64,000 nucleotides of DNA from Adiantum capillus-veneris (GCA_014529385.2 CM043963.1:67875912-67939911), one strand, 5' to 3'. Positions 45,935 to 60,413 are shown, counted from the stretch's first letter. The notes: a model not told the origin generated them from the sequence alone. A program made the numbers and translations.

Positions 45935-48900
45935 CCTAATAAAACTCCTTATTGAGTTTCACAAGCTCAACAAGAGGAAATCGTGAGGCAAGATCATGAA
46001 TTGTTGGAAAAAGGGATGGTGAGGCATAGCTCCTCTCCATTCTGTTCACCACCACTACTTTTAGTGCAAAAGAAAGATGGCACATATCACACGTGTCGAC
46101 TATAGAGCACTAAATAGAATCACTAATAATAATAATAAAAAATCCGTGTTGCGGCTAGAAGATCTATTTGATAAGTTACAAGTTTTGTCCTGACAAATGC
46201 TCTAGCCACATTCAAACTCACGATTGACAAAAATCTTCAGGCCACTCAATATTCTCTTGAGGAGTACAAGTGACACCTCCAGGTCACATTATCTCTCAAG
46301 ATGGTATCCATATGAATTCATCAAAGTTGGAGGTAACAAAAGCATAGCCTAATCCAAGGAATCTACATGAGCTAAGAAGCTTTATTGGTATGTATGCATA
46401 CTATAGAAGCTTCATAGAAAAATTCTCTCAAATAGTAGGACCATTGCATGACTTAACACAGAAGAACATTAAGTACTCATGGATTGATAAAGAACAAAAT
46501 GCTTTTGACAAGCTCAAAAAGAATCTTACCTCCCAACCAGTGCTTATGCTTCCGGATCTCTCAAAGCCATTTGAGGTCCAATGTGATGCTTGTGGTGATT
46601 GCCTTGGAGCATTTTTGCTTCAAGAAGGGCATGCCATAGCATATGAGATCCAAAGGCTCAATGTCGATGAACAGGTCTTGGGCATATATGAAAAAGAGCT
46701 TTTAACTATTCTACTTGCCCTAGATACATGGAAGCACTATCTCTTGGGAGCTCCATTCATCCTACAAACGGATCACAAAGCCTCAAGAAATTCATGACGC
46801 AAACCAAGCTCTCCGACAAACAAATGAGGTGGGAAAATTTTCTTTCGCAATTTAAATTTCATATTGCTCGCACTGGTAAGCACAATTAAGTGGGCAATGC
46901 ACTTTCACACCGGCCAAGGGTAAATGTTATGTCTATAGCAACTCACAATGATTTGATAGATGAGTATGATACTGACCAAGACTTTAAGTAGGTAATTACA
47001 ACCCTTGCATGAGGGAAGAAAAAAAGAATCATTCACCTTGAAGGATGGTTATCTTCCAAATGACAATAGGCTATTTGTCACTCACTCATACAATAAGAAG
47101 GTCATGTATGAATCCCATGCTTCTCCTTATGCGAGGCAAAGAGGGATTCCATAATCTACTCTTCGAGGAGTAGAAAAGTATTTCTGTTGGTGTATCTAAA
47201 AAGTAAACATAAGAAATTGAAATTTGATCAAAAGGGAAGCAACTTGGATTGTTTCAATCGACAGGATTAGCAATAAAACACACTCTATGGCTGTCAAAAA
47301 GACTATTAAGGCACATCAAACACAAACCTTCTTCAGATCTCAAATTTTCAAGTATCATGGCTTGCCAACATTCATAGCATCAGACTTGTTTCATGGTCAT
47401 CATCCCCTCGCTTTGGAGGTAGCTCACTAGGGATGTCATCAATGAAAACATATTGGAATCCATTTAGGAAATTAGACAACTCTAATTTCTCTTGATTCCC
47501 TTTATTGCTACTTGTGAAAACATTGGAATCATGTAGAGATTCTCTAACAAAAATCATATCCGCAAAAATAGAGCTTTTCATTGACTTATCAAAAGAAAGC
47601 ATATTTACGAGGGATATGGTGTTTCCCAAATCATTAGCATCTATGTACATGCTTTTTTCCCTGTAGGTGAAATAGATTCTCCTTTTAGGGAACTTCATGT
47701 TGGCAGCCATGTGGTTGAACCGTGGTGCCCCTAGGATAACATCCTCATATTGGAGAGGAGGGAAAAAAGTCTTCTTTGTCGACGTAGCTTTGGAAATGAA
47801 GCCTCAACTTCCCAATCAATGGAGTATTAGAGGCTTTCTATCCCTTGAAAGTTGTGTTAGAAGTTACAATATCTCCCATCTCAAAAGTTTGAATGCCCAA
47901 CTAGGTGGCCAACTCTTTCGATATGAAGTCATGAGTAGAACCAGGGTCAAACAAGATGAAGGCATCATGTTCCCTTACATTTCCCCAAGCATAGGAGAGG
48001 AATGAGACTTTGCAATAAGTATCCTCTTTTGGAGCTTCAACCATGGAAGCTCTAGGAGTTCATTGCGTACATTTCTTTTGGGCCAAGAACGATAACCATG
48101 TGCTTGATCCCCACACTTAAAAGCATTTATGCTCTTTTGGAGCTTCAACCATGGAAGCTCTAGGAGTTCATTGCGTACATTTCTTTTGGGCCAAGAACGA
48201 TAACCATGTGCTTGCTCCCCACACTTAAAGCATTTATGGTCTTTACAAAAGGTCTCTAATTCTTTTGGGAGAGAGCTTATTTTTAGGGTTGTAAGCTTCT
48301 TTCTCCTTGGCCTCCTTGTTGTTGGTGTTGGTGTTGCCTTGGGAAGAGTTTTGAGCATTGCTCTTCCCTTTAGCTTCACTTCAATCCTTGTTTTCCATGG
48401 GCTTAAAATTTCTTCTCACCCCTTTTTAGAAATTGATCCTTGAAGCAACCATAGTATGGTGGATGACTTCGGTGATAGTGGTTGCCATTGTGAGTTGACA
48501 TACTCGGCCATTTCTTCAGGTAATACCGCACAAAATTGTTGCTTTTGTTTAGCAAAGTATATACTTTAAAAGACAATAGCTTTGAGATGTAAATCCCAAA
48601 ACTTGTTTACATATTTGTGGATAGACTCATTGAAGAGCAGCTCCAAGCTTCGCCATTCGGTAAGCACTTTCTCCTTTTCATCGCTCGCAAAGAATCGCTT
48701 CATGATGAAAACTCGTAGATTTTTCATGCATTTGGGGCCTCGTCATTGCCACGAAGGCTATCCCACCATTGATGAACAGATTTTTGGAAGTGCATAGCTA
48801 CATGGTGTAGCTTGGAGGACTTTGTGAAGCCCTCGTCTCCAAAGGCCACATCAAATTGTTGGATGAAGGCCAATAATTTGTTGGTGGCACCAAAGGTGCC

Positions 48901-49530
48901 ATCATAGGTGAGAAAAGAGATACTCTTTCCTCCCTCTTGAGATTTCGTGATCTTCGCCATGCAGGGTATGATTTACGATGTCCTCTCCTCTTGTATTCAC
49001 TATGAGAATAGCCGTAGCTTTCATTGAACGAGGAGGAAGGTGAAGAAGAAGAAGAAGAGGGTGACCTCTTTTGTTTCCTCTCTTCCCTTTTGAAGTGACG
49101 AGGAGAAGGACTATAAGTTGACTATTTCCTCTTCAGAGAAGTTGGCGATAGTCTAGACCGCCGTCTTCATGGAGGCACATCTTTAGAGGAACTTAGGGAT
49201 TCACTTCTTTCTCGTTATTTGGATTCCTCCTCTCTTATGGTAAAGAGTCTTCTTTTGGGAGTCTCATCAAGAGGCATCCTAAACTCTCTCTCCTCTTGGA
49301 GAGGAAGGGAAATCCCATAAGCACAAAGTTGCTGGGTAACTTCAGCTTGCAAAGTAGATTTGTCTATACCTTGATGCAACCTAGTAACAAGATAATGAAT
49401 AAACATGGGGGCATCATCATTAGCACCTTCATGTGAAAGATGAAAGTTATCAATGTTCATTATACTCTCTTTCTTATTTTCAACCATGCTAATTATACTT
49501 ATGTGTTCACTTAGTGTATTCTTTGGCAAT
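45935..49530. mobile_element. Old Gypsy fossil with parts in opposite orientations
   Basis: Plus strand, about 45.94-47.43 kb: reverse transcriptase remnants (LLLVQKKDGTYHTCRDYRAL), the connection (SFIGMYAYYRSFIEKFSQIV), RNase H (ALDTWKHYLLGAPFILQTDH) and an integrase trace (KYHGLPTFIASD). Minus strand, about 49.5-47.4 kb: gag (LTYDGTFGATNKLLAFIQQF; WWDSLRG), CCHC knuckles near 48.1-48.3 kb and the protease-to-RT edge (SELPPKRGDDDHE). The two halves meet near 47.4 kb. No LTRs recognised. Heavily broken (many breaks); much older than the other LTR elements here. It abuts the Helitron at about 45934. Confidence 0.75.
48031..48246. repeat. Tandem duplication, period 108 bp, over the gag zinc knuckle
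   Basis: Two nearly identical copies starting GGAGCTTCAACCATGGAAGC (48031 and 48139), each covering a CFKCGEQAHGYRS-type or related knuckle segment. Confidence 0.9.
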
Positions 49531-50543
49531 TCAAAACCTTAGTTGCTACATGAGAATAGTTGAGGACCGGATTTACTTGGAGCCAGTCCCCCCTCCAAAA
49601 GGCGTTTGTATTATAGATTCTCCCATCAAAAGAGACTTGGTACAATACAATCTTTGTGCTCCTTGTGACCTTGGTGATGCTATGAATATGGAAAGATTCA
49701 TGCATTACGAGCATAACATAAACTTTGCAAAAAGCATTAACTATCCCAAGCTTAAGTCCCAAGGCCTCAAACACCTTCGAAGGTGGAGAGAGCTAGCACG
49801 GGGAATGAGGGTAGGGAAGAGGAAGAAGAATCATTCATAGGAGAAAGAAATAGTTTCTCACTTATCATCACTCTTCTTGCTTAGTATAGCATAATAGCAT
49901 AGTAATGAAGATGAAGAAGATGGAAAGCTTAAGCATTGAAGCATGGCCCTTGGTTGGATTTGCATTCCTCACGGCCTCTTGAGAGTTTATCTTTGAATTG
50001 AAGACTTCAAGAACCTTAGTCATTTAAGCATAAAAATCACCTCAAGCTTTGGACAAGATTCCCACAAACTGTTTAAGCACTTTAGCAAGCCGACAAGCAC
50101 CTCGTGCTTTGGTACGATTCCCACCTCAAGGTTAGCCATAGCTTGCCTAAGGTCAACGGGCTTTTTAAGACTATCTTTTGGAGGTCTTTAATGAAGCTAA
50201 CCCTAAAGTCTTTTAAAACTCCATTAGATGCATGTTGCTCTTTGATAGACTACCTCCTTTTGGAGCCTCATTGAGATGTAACAATCTCTCCTCTTGGTCT
50301 CTTACTGAGGTAAATCTAGAAGCACTTATTGCACATTGCTCTTTGGTAGACCATCTTCTTGTGGACCCTTATTGAGATGCAACCATTTCTCCTTTTTGTC
50401 CTTTGTTGAGATACATCTAGAAGCACATATCTATATCCTAACTCTTGTTCCCCTTTTATCTTCCTATATTAAATGATTGGTTTAATATGAGAAACTCATT
50501 TGGTAAAATGAAATATTGTATTTTATGAAAGAAAACACTCGTC
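49531..50543. other. Non-coding or decayed DNA
   Basis: Short open frames on both strands at about 49.51-49.84 kb that I do not recognise. The rest shows a loose internal repeat of GGTAGAC/TTGAGATGTA words near 50.25-50.42 kb. Possibly decayed element sequence. Confidence 0.35.
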
Positions 50544-51056
50544 CATGGAACTGGGAATGCTGGATCCCGATAATAGTGGTGCTAGACACTGAACATTGGT
50601 GCAGCTGGCATTGACACTTGTCACTGGTGCAACTGGCATTGGAATGACCACACCACTGACTCTCGAGACTCTGATGCTCGAGACACTCTAATATTAAACA
50701 CTAGAAACATTGGTCATGAAACTGGAAATGCTGGCTCCAGATAATACTGGTGGTGGACACTGGACACCGTTGGAGCTGGCGCTGGCATTGGTCACTGGTA
50801 CAGTTGGCACTTGAATGACCGCACCATTGACTCTGGAGACTGTGATGTTCAAGACACTCTAATACTGAACACTGGAAACACTAGTCACGAAATTGAAAAT
50901 TTTGGCTTCTGATAATACTGGTGCTGGACACTGGACACTGGTGCAACTGGTGCTGGAATGACCGCACCACTAACTCTCAAGACTCTAAAACTGGAGACAC
51001 TCACACTTGTGGAGACACTAGAATTGGCAGTACTGGAACTAGTATTACTGGCTCTT
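50544..51056. repeat. Tandem repeat, three units of about 171 bp
   Basis: Units start at 50544, 50715 and 50886 with CATGAAACTGGAAATGCTGG-like words. They contain GATAATACTGGTGCTGG, GGCATTGG and ACTCTGATGCTCGAGACAC. Copies differ by about 10-20 percent. On the minus strand the third unit reads as a Ser/Val-rich open stretch of about 66 residues. Confidence 0.85.
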
Positions 51057-51744
51057 GAAAGCCACATCGGGCATGCATTAACCATACAATTAGCTAGTTA
51101 ACAAGCCCTGAACATTGATCAAGGATCAGGTAAGCTTCTATTAAGCTCAATGTGCATCTTCCTGGTATCTTTCTTAGCATGGGAGCGGAGCTGCACGACA
51201 ACGCAGCAACAACTCAAGGTTCAAGATGTACAAAGAGAGAAGTGTATCAAACCAGCATGTAGGTAGGGAGGAGAGGGCTGGGACATAAGTATCCTTGTTT
51301 CAACCAGTGAAGAAAGTAGGTGTCACTCAAGAAAGTTCAGGTTTAGAATGATTACCTGCATCCAAGCTAGCCTCTAGACTCTTGCAAATCCTAAAGGTAA
51401 CTGCAAGATTGACGTGAGCTCGTGAGATAGTGTCCAACATGAAAATGATCACCATGATACCGAGCACTACTTCTTGCTTTGGCCTTCACGTACTTGAGTT
51501 TCTTGATGCACATCTTCTCCACATAGTCATGATGCAACTTTCGAGCCAACTTGAACTCACCGGCTTAGGTGATCGAACTTCTCCTACAGGATCTACATGT
51601 ACCCCACCACCTCCACATACCCCATGTCCACCACATACACCAGCGGCAACCGACCCCCCAACAACGGCATGCCTTCTTTAGTGCTTCATCATGCCCTTCC
51701 CATGCACGCCCCGTCGTGCTCTAATTCTATCTCTGCCTTCACTA
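51057..51744. other. Unrecognised DNA
   Basis: No domain seen. A Pro/Thr-rich open stretch at 51590-51681 is low complexity and not a convincing gene. Confidence 0.35.
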
Positions 51745-51850
51745 TCTGTACTATATATAATGGAGCTTAAATTTTTCAAGGAAGGAGAAAGCCTCCACTT
51801 GTCACACTCTGGTTCACTTCAAAGAAAACCTTAGAACAATGGATTTCTAA
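51745..51850 (+). other. Helitron-type 5' end
   Basis: A|TCTGTACTATATATAATGG followed by AGCTTAAATTTTTCAAGGAA and GGTTCACTTC, the same start family as 12480 and 27168. The 3' end of this copy was not found. Confidence 0.5.
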
Positions 51851-51944
51851 AATAATAAGAAAGTGATAAGAGTTTCTTTAAAATCATTTCTAAGGTTTTC
51901 TTTGATGTGAAGAAGAAAACTAATTTATCACTTCTTATTTTATC

Positions 51945-53820
<1,876 letters not shown>

Positions 53821-54132
53821 TGCTTTATCTTTATTTATATTATTTATAGTCTTTGGCAAGGCCATATAGTTTCATTCTAAGTCTCTAGCTCTTTTGTTTT
53901 TGAACTAAACTCACACTTCAAAGGATGCATTTCAAATTTTCGCACGATCTTCCAAGTTCCAACTAAGTTCCAAGTTCCATATACCTCTCTCTTCATGTTA
54001 TAGTTCACGATCTTTATTTAATTTTGCCTCTCTAACTGTCGAAAAAAAAAAGGTTTCTCATGTGATTTCACGATTGGGCAAGTCAAAAAGGTTGTTTTAG
54101 AGCATTAGTGTGTGTGTGTGTGTGTTTAATAC

Positions 54133-54163
54133 ACTAGTATATAACCCGCACATTGCTACGGCC
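54133..54163 (-). other. Helitron 3' terminus
   Basis: Minus strand reads GGCCGTAGCAATGTGCGGG, then TTATATACTAGT: hairpin with one mismatch (CCGTA/TGCGG) and CTAGT about 9 bases on. It is close to the terminus at 27417-27445. Its 5' end should lie to the right but was not found. Confidence 0.6.
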
Positions 54164-54248
54164 AAAGAAACATCGCCTCTATTCTAATAGGACTATCTTC
54201 TCATCGAAGTGGAATACTATCAATACTCTCTTTCTACATAGTCTATTA
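54164..54248. other. Spacer
   Basis: Short non-coding DNA between the Helitron terminus and the microsatellite cluster. Confidence 0.4.
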
Positions 54249-54580
54249 AGCTGTGTGTGTGTGTGTGTGTGTACATATATACTCACACACACACATACAC
54301 ACACATATACATATATGTATGTATATTTATATATACTTATATGTGTGAGTGTGTGTCCATGTATATCACATTACAAAAAAAAAAGTGTCCATGTATATCT
54401 ATATGTACACATAGCATGCGCATACACACACACACACACGTACACACACATGTGTGTGTATGCTTGAAGCGAAGATTTGTCACATAGGTCTTGAAGCATC
54501 TTGCTCTTGTTCCAATACAATAACTATAACATTCAAAATTTCTATGCTCTCCTCGTCCCCCCCTCCCCCCCGCCCCAAAT

Positions 54581-54649
<69 letters not shown>

Positions 54650-54829
54650 ATGTTGGGTGGATAGCAGTTTGCATGGAGCTTAAGTGTGCATACACATACT
54701 ACTTGTCATCATGGAATAATATTTGATAAATTGGCGCTATAGTTGAAGTGACCATCCCAAGTGGAAATTTGAAAAGGAGAAACGAACTTCCTTTTTTTTT
54801 GGAAAAGAAAAGTATAGATGGCTATGATT

Positions 54830-54869
<40 letters not shown>

Positions 54870-54936
54870 CCGAACTTGAAACCATTGGATAGATCTGTGA
54901 GATTTCTTACAACATTTTAAATTCTCCGTTTATCAA

Positions 54937-55023
<87 letters not shown>

Positions 55024-55116
55024 AAAACAAAAATAGCTTTTCTCACCCATGTTGTCAAATATATCTTTTTGGATTGCTCCTATGGCATTAAATGTTTTCT
55101 TCTTCCTGGTCTTCTT

Positions 55117-55185
<69 letters not shown>
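54249..55185. repeat. Microsatellite cluster
   Basis: GT, CA and TA-rich runs (54249-54450), a C-rich run near 54559, (CT)n(CA)n (about 54583-54650), (CT)n (54833-54866), (TG)n(AG)n (54944-55019) and (CT)n (55121-55183). No gene between them. Confidence 0.9.
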
Positions 55186-55186
<1 letters not shown>

Positions 55187-55410
55187 AGCCGTTTTTTGAC
55201 CTAGTAGACAGCAGTTCACTCTTTTGACCATAACTTGCTCATCCGAACTCCGATTTAGGTGATCTATAGCCTCAATCGAAGAGCACGAAGTCCTCTACGC
55301 ATTGATGTAAAGACAGAATTTTTTTGTGTAATGGAAGGCTTTGCTGTAACAGCATCTCAGAACTGAAAAAACTGTCAAAACTTTGCGTTTTTGTTGCCGA
55401 CTTTAAGGCA

Positions 55411-56343
55411 ATGTCAGACAAAACTCGCAAGGGTGGAAAAGCCACACTCGCCATGGAGAATGATGCAAAATCTCCAAGGAATTTGGATGCTAATCCAACC
55501 ACATCGTCTACAACAACGGAAGCAATGATCATGGCTTACTTGATCTCGTTACAAGAAACCGTCAACAAGCAAGGTGAAGAGTTGCGCGCACTTGCAATGG
55601 AGAATGGTACTTTAAGAGTTCTCGTTGTGGAGAATGAGCACCTCAAGAAGGTTCTTGAAATGCAAACAACACGCTTGATGCATCTTGAGAATGAAGTTCA
55701 AGAATGTAAACGCTCTCTTGTTGACATGAATGTAGTGAAAGAGCGCTTGAGCAAAGTTGAGAGTGATCATGTATTGAAAGAGGAAACGATAGATACAATA
55801 CGACATGATGTATGTGAGATGAGAAATGCATCCAAATCATGGGCTGATATATGTAAGGATAATGTGGTTTCTACATCTCCTATCACGCAAGCCGTTGTCC
55901 AAGCAAAGAATGTAGAGAATGTGGACACTCAAGAATTGCAAGAACGACAAAAACGCTCAAAGAACATCGTCATTCGTGGAATCAAGGAGGAAAGCATGGA
56001 AACACCCCAATCTCTTGCGGTTGCTATTGAAGAGTTTTTTGCTACACACTTTGTCATGTCAGGAATCATGGCTTATGGTGCACATCGAGTTGGAAAACAA
56101 GGAGTCCCTCGCTCGGGAGAAAGACCTATTGTATGTACCATGGCTGATGAGGTAAAGAGAAAGATCATCCTTGACAATGGTTGGATCTACCTCAAAGGAA
56201 CGGGTTGTAATGTATATGAGGATCGCACTCTTATGCAACAAAATGTACGTCGCAAAGCATACGAGGAAAGAAGCAAGAAGGTTAAGGTATCATCTCAAGA
56301 AGAAAAGGCACTTGAGGAGGATGCAAGTCCACCCAACAAATAG
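55411..56343 (+). CDS. LINE ORF1 protein (RNA-binding, coiled coil)
   Basis: Open frame of about 310 residues from MSDKTRKGGKA; an in-frame ATG at 55324 would add 29 residues. A long helical segment (about residues 35-140, heptad-like, e.g. KVLEMQTTRLMHLENEV) should form a coiled coil. The C-terminal half resembles the L1 ORF1 RNA-binding fold: KNIVIRGIKEES, AHRVGKQG, GERPIVCTM, LKGTGCNVYEDRTLMQQN. It would coat the element's RNA as a nucleoprotein. The stop at 56341-56343 is six bases before the ORF2 ATG. No lesion seen, so this frame looks intact. Confidence 0.8.
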   Translation: MSDKTRKGGKATLAMENDAKSPRNLDANPTTSSTTTEAMIMAYLISLQETVNKQGEELRALAMENGTLRVLVVENEHLKKVLEMQTTRLMHLENEVQECKRSLVDMNVVKERLSKVESDHVLKEETIDTIRHDVCEMRNASKSWADICKDNVVSTSPITQAVVQAKNVENVDTQELQERQKRSKNIVIRGIKEESMETPQSLAVAIEEFFATHFVMSGIMAYGAHRVGKQGVPRSGERPIVCTMADEVKRKIILDNGWIYLKGTGCNVYEDRTLMQQNVRRKAYEERSKKVKVSSQEEKALEEDASPPNK

Positions 56344-56349
56344 GGACAC

Positions 56350-59300
56350 ATGATCTATGAGACCAACTCACGCTTGCGAATAAGCTTTTGGAATTGTAAC
56401 GGGTATCCATGGAATGTGGGAATTGGCATCGATGAGCTTACCAATGACTCCGATGTGATACTTCTTGTCGAAACATGGGAGCATGATGCGCAACGAATTC
56501 TTGGATTTGACAAATACGATGTGCATTCTTTGATGTGGGCCAAAAATGCAAAGCAACGAAGAGGCCAAGGAGGCGTAGCATGTATGACCAAAAAGGGTTT
56601 GAAAGATGTTTCCATTGTCAAAGAAGATAAGTATAAACGCTACTTATGGCTGAAAATCAGCCCACCAAATGGTCAAGTCATGTTTGTGGCCGGCTGCTAC
56701 ATTCCTCACTATGACTCCAACTTTTATGCTTGCTTGAATATGGATAGAGATCAGCCCTTTGTTGAAATAGAGGAAGACATGCTCATTACAAGGATCAAGG
56801 TGAAGTCATTGTTTTTGGAGACATGAATGCTCGCACAAATATGTTACAACACGACACACAACAAGTCGACATGCCGCATGTCTCAAGAAGAGTGGATGAC
56901 TCATACATGTATAATCGAAGTTCTAATGATGCAAAAGAAGTGGATCACTATGGAAAGTCACTTCTACATATGTGCAATAGTACCGGAATGCTCATTGCAA
57001 ATGGTGTATCTCTATGGCAAGGCACCAATGACTTTACATGTAGAAAGCACAATGGTGCTAGCGTGATTGACTATATGTTGTTCTCAGAAGCCACTTTAGA
57101 ATGCATACAAAGCTTTACACTTGGTGAATGGAATCCGGAATCGGATCATAGGATGTTATGTATTGACCTCAAGTGTGGTAAACGGCCCGAGCATGTAGCC
57201 TCCAATCATGATGTGAATCATTTGTACCTACGTCTAGACTTCAAACGAGCACTTATATATGCTGATATGGTGGACCAAATGTTAAGCATGATAGAGCATC
57301 AAGGGAGCCCAACATTAGAATGCAAGTGGAAAGTTTTCAAAGAAGTAATTTTCTCTTGTGCGAAGGAATGCTTTTCGGCGAAACACATGTCTTGCAAAAG
57401 GTCTAAGAAGGGTAGCACCAAGAAGAAATGGTTTGACATGGAATGTAGTCAAGCCTGAAAACACTTGCTAAGATTGGATGCAATCAAAGACAAGGAAGTT
57501 TACTTGGAATGTTCACACACATACAAAGCACTTGTTCAAAAGAAGAGGAGAAGGTGGGAAGTCGAAAAACAACTTCTTTTAGCACAAGAGAAAGCACATG
57601 CATGTGGCAAGTTTTGGCAAAATCTAAAAGGCAAGCGCGTTGAGAGCTTTGGTGACTTGACTCTTGAGGATATGTATATGCATTGTAAGAACCTCTATGA
57701 GCAACCCAATGTTGATAAGATGGAGGGTTGTAGCTCCCTTCCATTTATGTCTCCCTTCTTTACCATTGAAGATGTATGCTGCGCGCTTGAGAAACTTGCT
57801 ACTCGCAAGGCAGGTGACCTTCAAGGTGTCAAGGCTGAAATGATTAAATGGACAAGCAAGAAAACACGATATTGGATATGCGATATGTTTAACCTTGCAC
57901 TTCAGTATGTCATGCCTCATGATTGGAGTGCAAATTGGATCAAACCTTTGCACAAAGGAGGAGATGTAAACAATGTGAATAACTATCGCACTATAATGGT
58001 TGGTTCTTTGATGGCAAAGTTATTTGGATGTATCATGGAGATGAAGATAAGTGAATGGGCTGAAAAGAATGGCAAACGTGCGCTTGGCCAAGCAGGTTTT
58101 CGAAAGCATCATAGCACTATTGATCACCTTGTCACTCTTCGAGTTCTTATGGAAGCGTCTCGATTGAAAGGAAAAAAGTTGTATTGTTGCTTTGTGGATT
58201 TCAAGAAAGCTTTTGACATGGTACCGCGAGGAAATCTTTGGAGAAGTATGCAAAGCCTTCAAGTGCTGAGAGAATTTATGCATGTAGTCTTTCGCATCTA
58301 CCAAAAAGTGATATGTCGATTACGTATGGGAGATGGAATTTCAGAATTTTTTGCAAGCACTATTGGTGTCAAACAAGGATGCCCACTTTCCCCAACCCTC
58401 TTTGGGCTACTCATTGATGAATTGGAATACATGGTTCTTGATTTTATGCAGCAAGAAGGCATAGAAGAGGTTAAGATTGGAAATGCGGTGATCATGCTTT
58501 TGCTTTATGCCGATGATGTAGTGCTCTTGGCACATACCTTAGAAGATGCACAAAAGCTTATGAGTGTCTTGGAACGCTTTTGCCTACATAGCGGGCTGAT
58601 CGTGAATAGATCCAAAACCAAGGTTATGCTTGTAAAGACCCTCAATGACAAAAATCCATGCATTGTATACAACAATGAGAAACTTGAAGTGGTAGATCAC
58701 TTCAAGTACCTTGGCCTTGAGGTTCCATCCAATCATAAATGGAAGGATTGTGCAATGCGTCGCTTGGAAGCCGGAAAGAGGGCTTATTATGCATTTGAGA
58801 ACATGTGCAATGCAGAAGAGATTAAGTGTTGGGCTCTCAAAAAGTACCTCTTTGACACATTGGTGACACCGGTGCTTCTTTATGGAGTGGAGGTGTGGGG
58901 TGGAAGCATCGGGAAGTCTACTTGGAAAGAGTTTGAGAATGTCCAAAAGCGTTTTCTCACCAACTTTCTCCAAGTTAAGACACAAACACCCTACATGCTC
59001 TTACTTCTTGAGTCCGGAGTGCTTCCCATTGAGGTCTTGGGCATGCAAAGGGTTGTGGAGTACATGCGTAAGACACAACGTAGCCCTTTGCATCGACTTC
59101 CTAGAATCACATATGAAGCAAGTCAAAAAGTTCAAAAGACATGCAAGAGCAAAATACTAAGTTCGGGGTGGATGCTTGATATCAAGAAATGGTTTGGAAG
59201 ATGGGATGCATGTCACTTGGTCAAGGATGCATCGATCGACTCCCAAGTTAATGAGGCCTTCTTACAACGCCAATGTATCATGGCTTGGGAGAAATCCGGA

Positions 59301-59729
59301 GGTTCTCGCTTCAGCCATTACACCACACACGTTGCCCCAAACTACAAATCTCTCTTCTTCTCGGAACAAGGTAACCGAACCCATTCCTACATCCTTGAGC
59401 CCATCCCGTTGAGTGCGATCCGCACCATTGCCTCCATTCGTCTTAGCTCCCATTCTCTACGCTGCGAGACAGGACGTTGGGGCACTGGCGAGGAGTGTCA
59501 TCGACTTTGCACCTTATGCCCTCGTCAAGTGCGAGAGAGTGAGTACCACACACTACTTGAGTGCTCAGCTTTTGATCACATTAGGTCCTCTTTTCCCCAT
59601 ATATTCAGCCATGAGCTCTCCCTACATACCTTCCTCTCCCAACCACGATGTGGACTCTCTATTGCGACGCTCATTTCAGCCATTTTTGAGCATCGAGAGT
59701 CACTTATGAACTCCACTCACACCACGTGA
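56350..59729 (+). pseudogene. LINE ORF2 protein (endonuclease and reverse transcriptase), two lesions
   Basis: The first part is an apurinic-type endonuclease: RISFWNCNGYPWN, VETWEHD, then GDMNARTNML (56.82 kb), DYMLFSE and SDHRML, giving the expected N, E, D-x-N and SDH residues. Reverse transcriptase follows: CFVDFKKAFDMVPR (motif A, about 58.19 kb), GVKQGCPLSPTLFG (motif B, 58.37 kb) and YADD at 58506-58517 (motif C). A C-x2-C...H-x4-C motif (CTLCP...HTLLEC) lies near 59.50-59.57 kb. Lesions: a frameshift between about 56770 and 56800, and one in-frame TGA at 57456-57458. All catalytic residues I can check are present, so the copy is recent. Confidence 0.88.
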
Positions 59730-59769
59730 CATGTTCATTTGGTCCCATAGGTCATATTTGACCTCTCAG

Positions 59770-59817
59770 GATGATAATAGAACTATCTATCTATCTATCT
59801 ATCTCTCTCTCTCTCTC
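59770..59817. repeat. (TATC)n(TC)n tail of the LINE
   Basis: Five TATC units run into TC units about 40 bp after the ORF2 stop. Simple-repeat tails are known for several LINE lineages, so this is taken as the 3' end. Confidence 0.7.
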
Positions 59818-59961
59818 CCCTTCTACTCCTCCCGAAAGATATTCACTTTTGTTGAAGACTTGTCGTGTAGCTTTTAATGTCTCTTTAGATTGTTGCTACA
59901 CCTTGAACATTTTGATCTCTCTTTCTCTGTTCTTGTGTCATTTGTTGGACCCTATAAAATT

Positions 59962-59965
<4 letters not shown>

Positions 59966-60023
<58 letters not shown>

Positions 60024-60321
60024 TTTTGATAGCACCCTTGCTTGCCAAAATTTAAACAATTTATATATTTTAAAGCATGTCCCGCATGTCAACTCTTAAA
60101 AATAAAAAGAACAAAGTATCCCAGATTGGTAAAAGGTCCATCAATTGGGCAATCTCTCTATCCATTTGGGGTGCTAATGTGAGGGTTGGTATTTGTCAGG
60201 CATTCAATCCATTTTCTACGAGTGAAAAAGTTTATCTACCGTTTTAAAACTACATTATAATGCCAAAAAATAGTATCTTGAAAATTGAAGGCTTGAAGAG
60301 TGTATGAGCTCAATGGTAAAA

Positions 60322-60357
<36 letters not shown>

Positions 60358-60413
60358 GCTCTCTCTCTCTCTCTCTTGCATGTGCATGTGTACGCACACA
60401 CAGGCAATGTGAT

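Larger units (their letters stand above)
55186..59785 (+). mobile_element. Nearly whole LINE with two reading frames
   Basis: About 4.6 kb: a 5' leader after a long CT run, ORF1, ORF2 six bases later, a short 3' region and a TATC/TC simple-repeat tail. ORF2 has endonuclease, reverse transcriptase and a terminal Cys/His motif. The reverse transcriptase style (CFVDFKKAFD, QAGFRKHHSTIDH) differs from the plant L1 copies at 26.4 and 60.7 kb, so this is a second LINE lineage. The clade is not settled. Confidence 0.85.

Noticed and set aside
50544-51056. Centromeric satellite
   Set aside because: Only three diverged units; a satellite would fill kilobases.
50544-51056. CRISPR-like array
   Set aside because: Units are contiguous without unique spacers, and the genome is eukaryotic.
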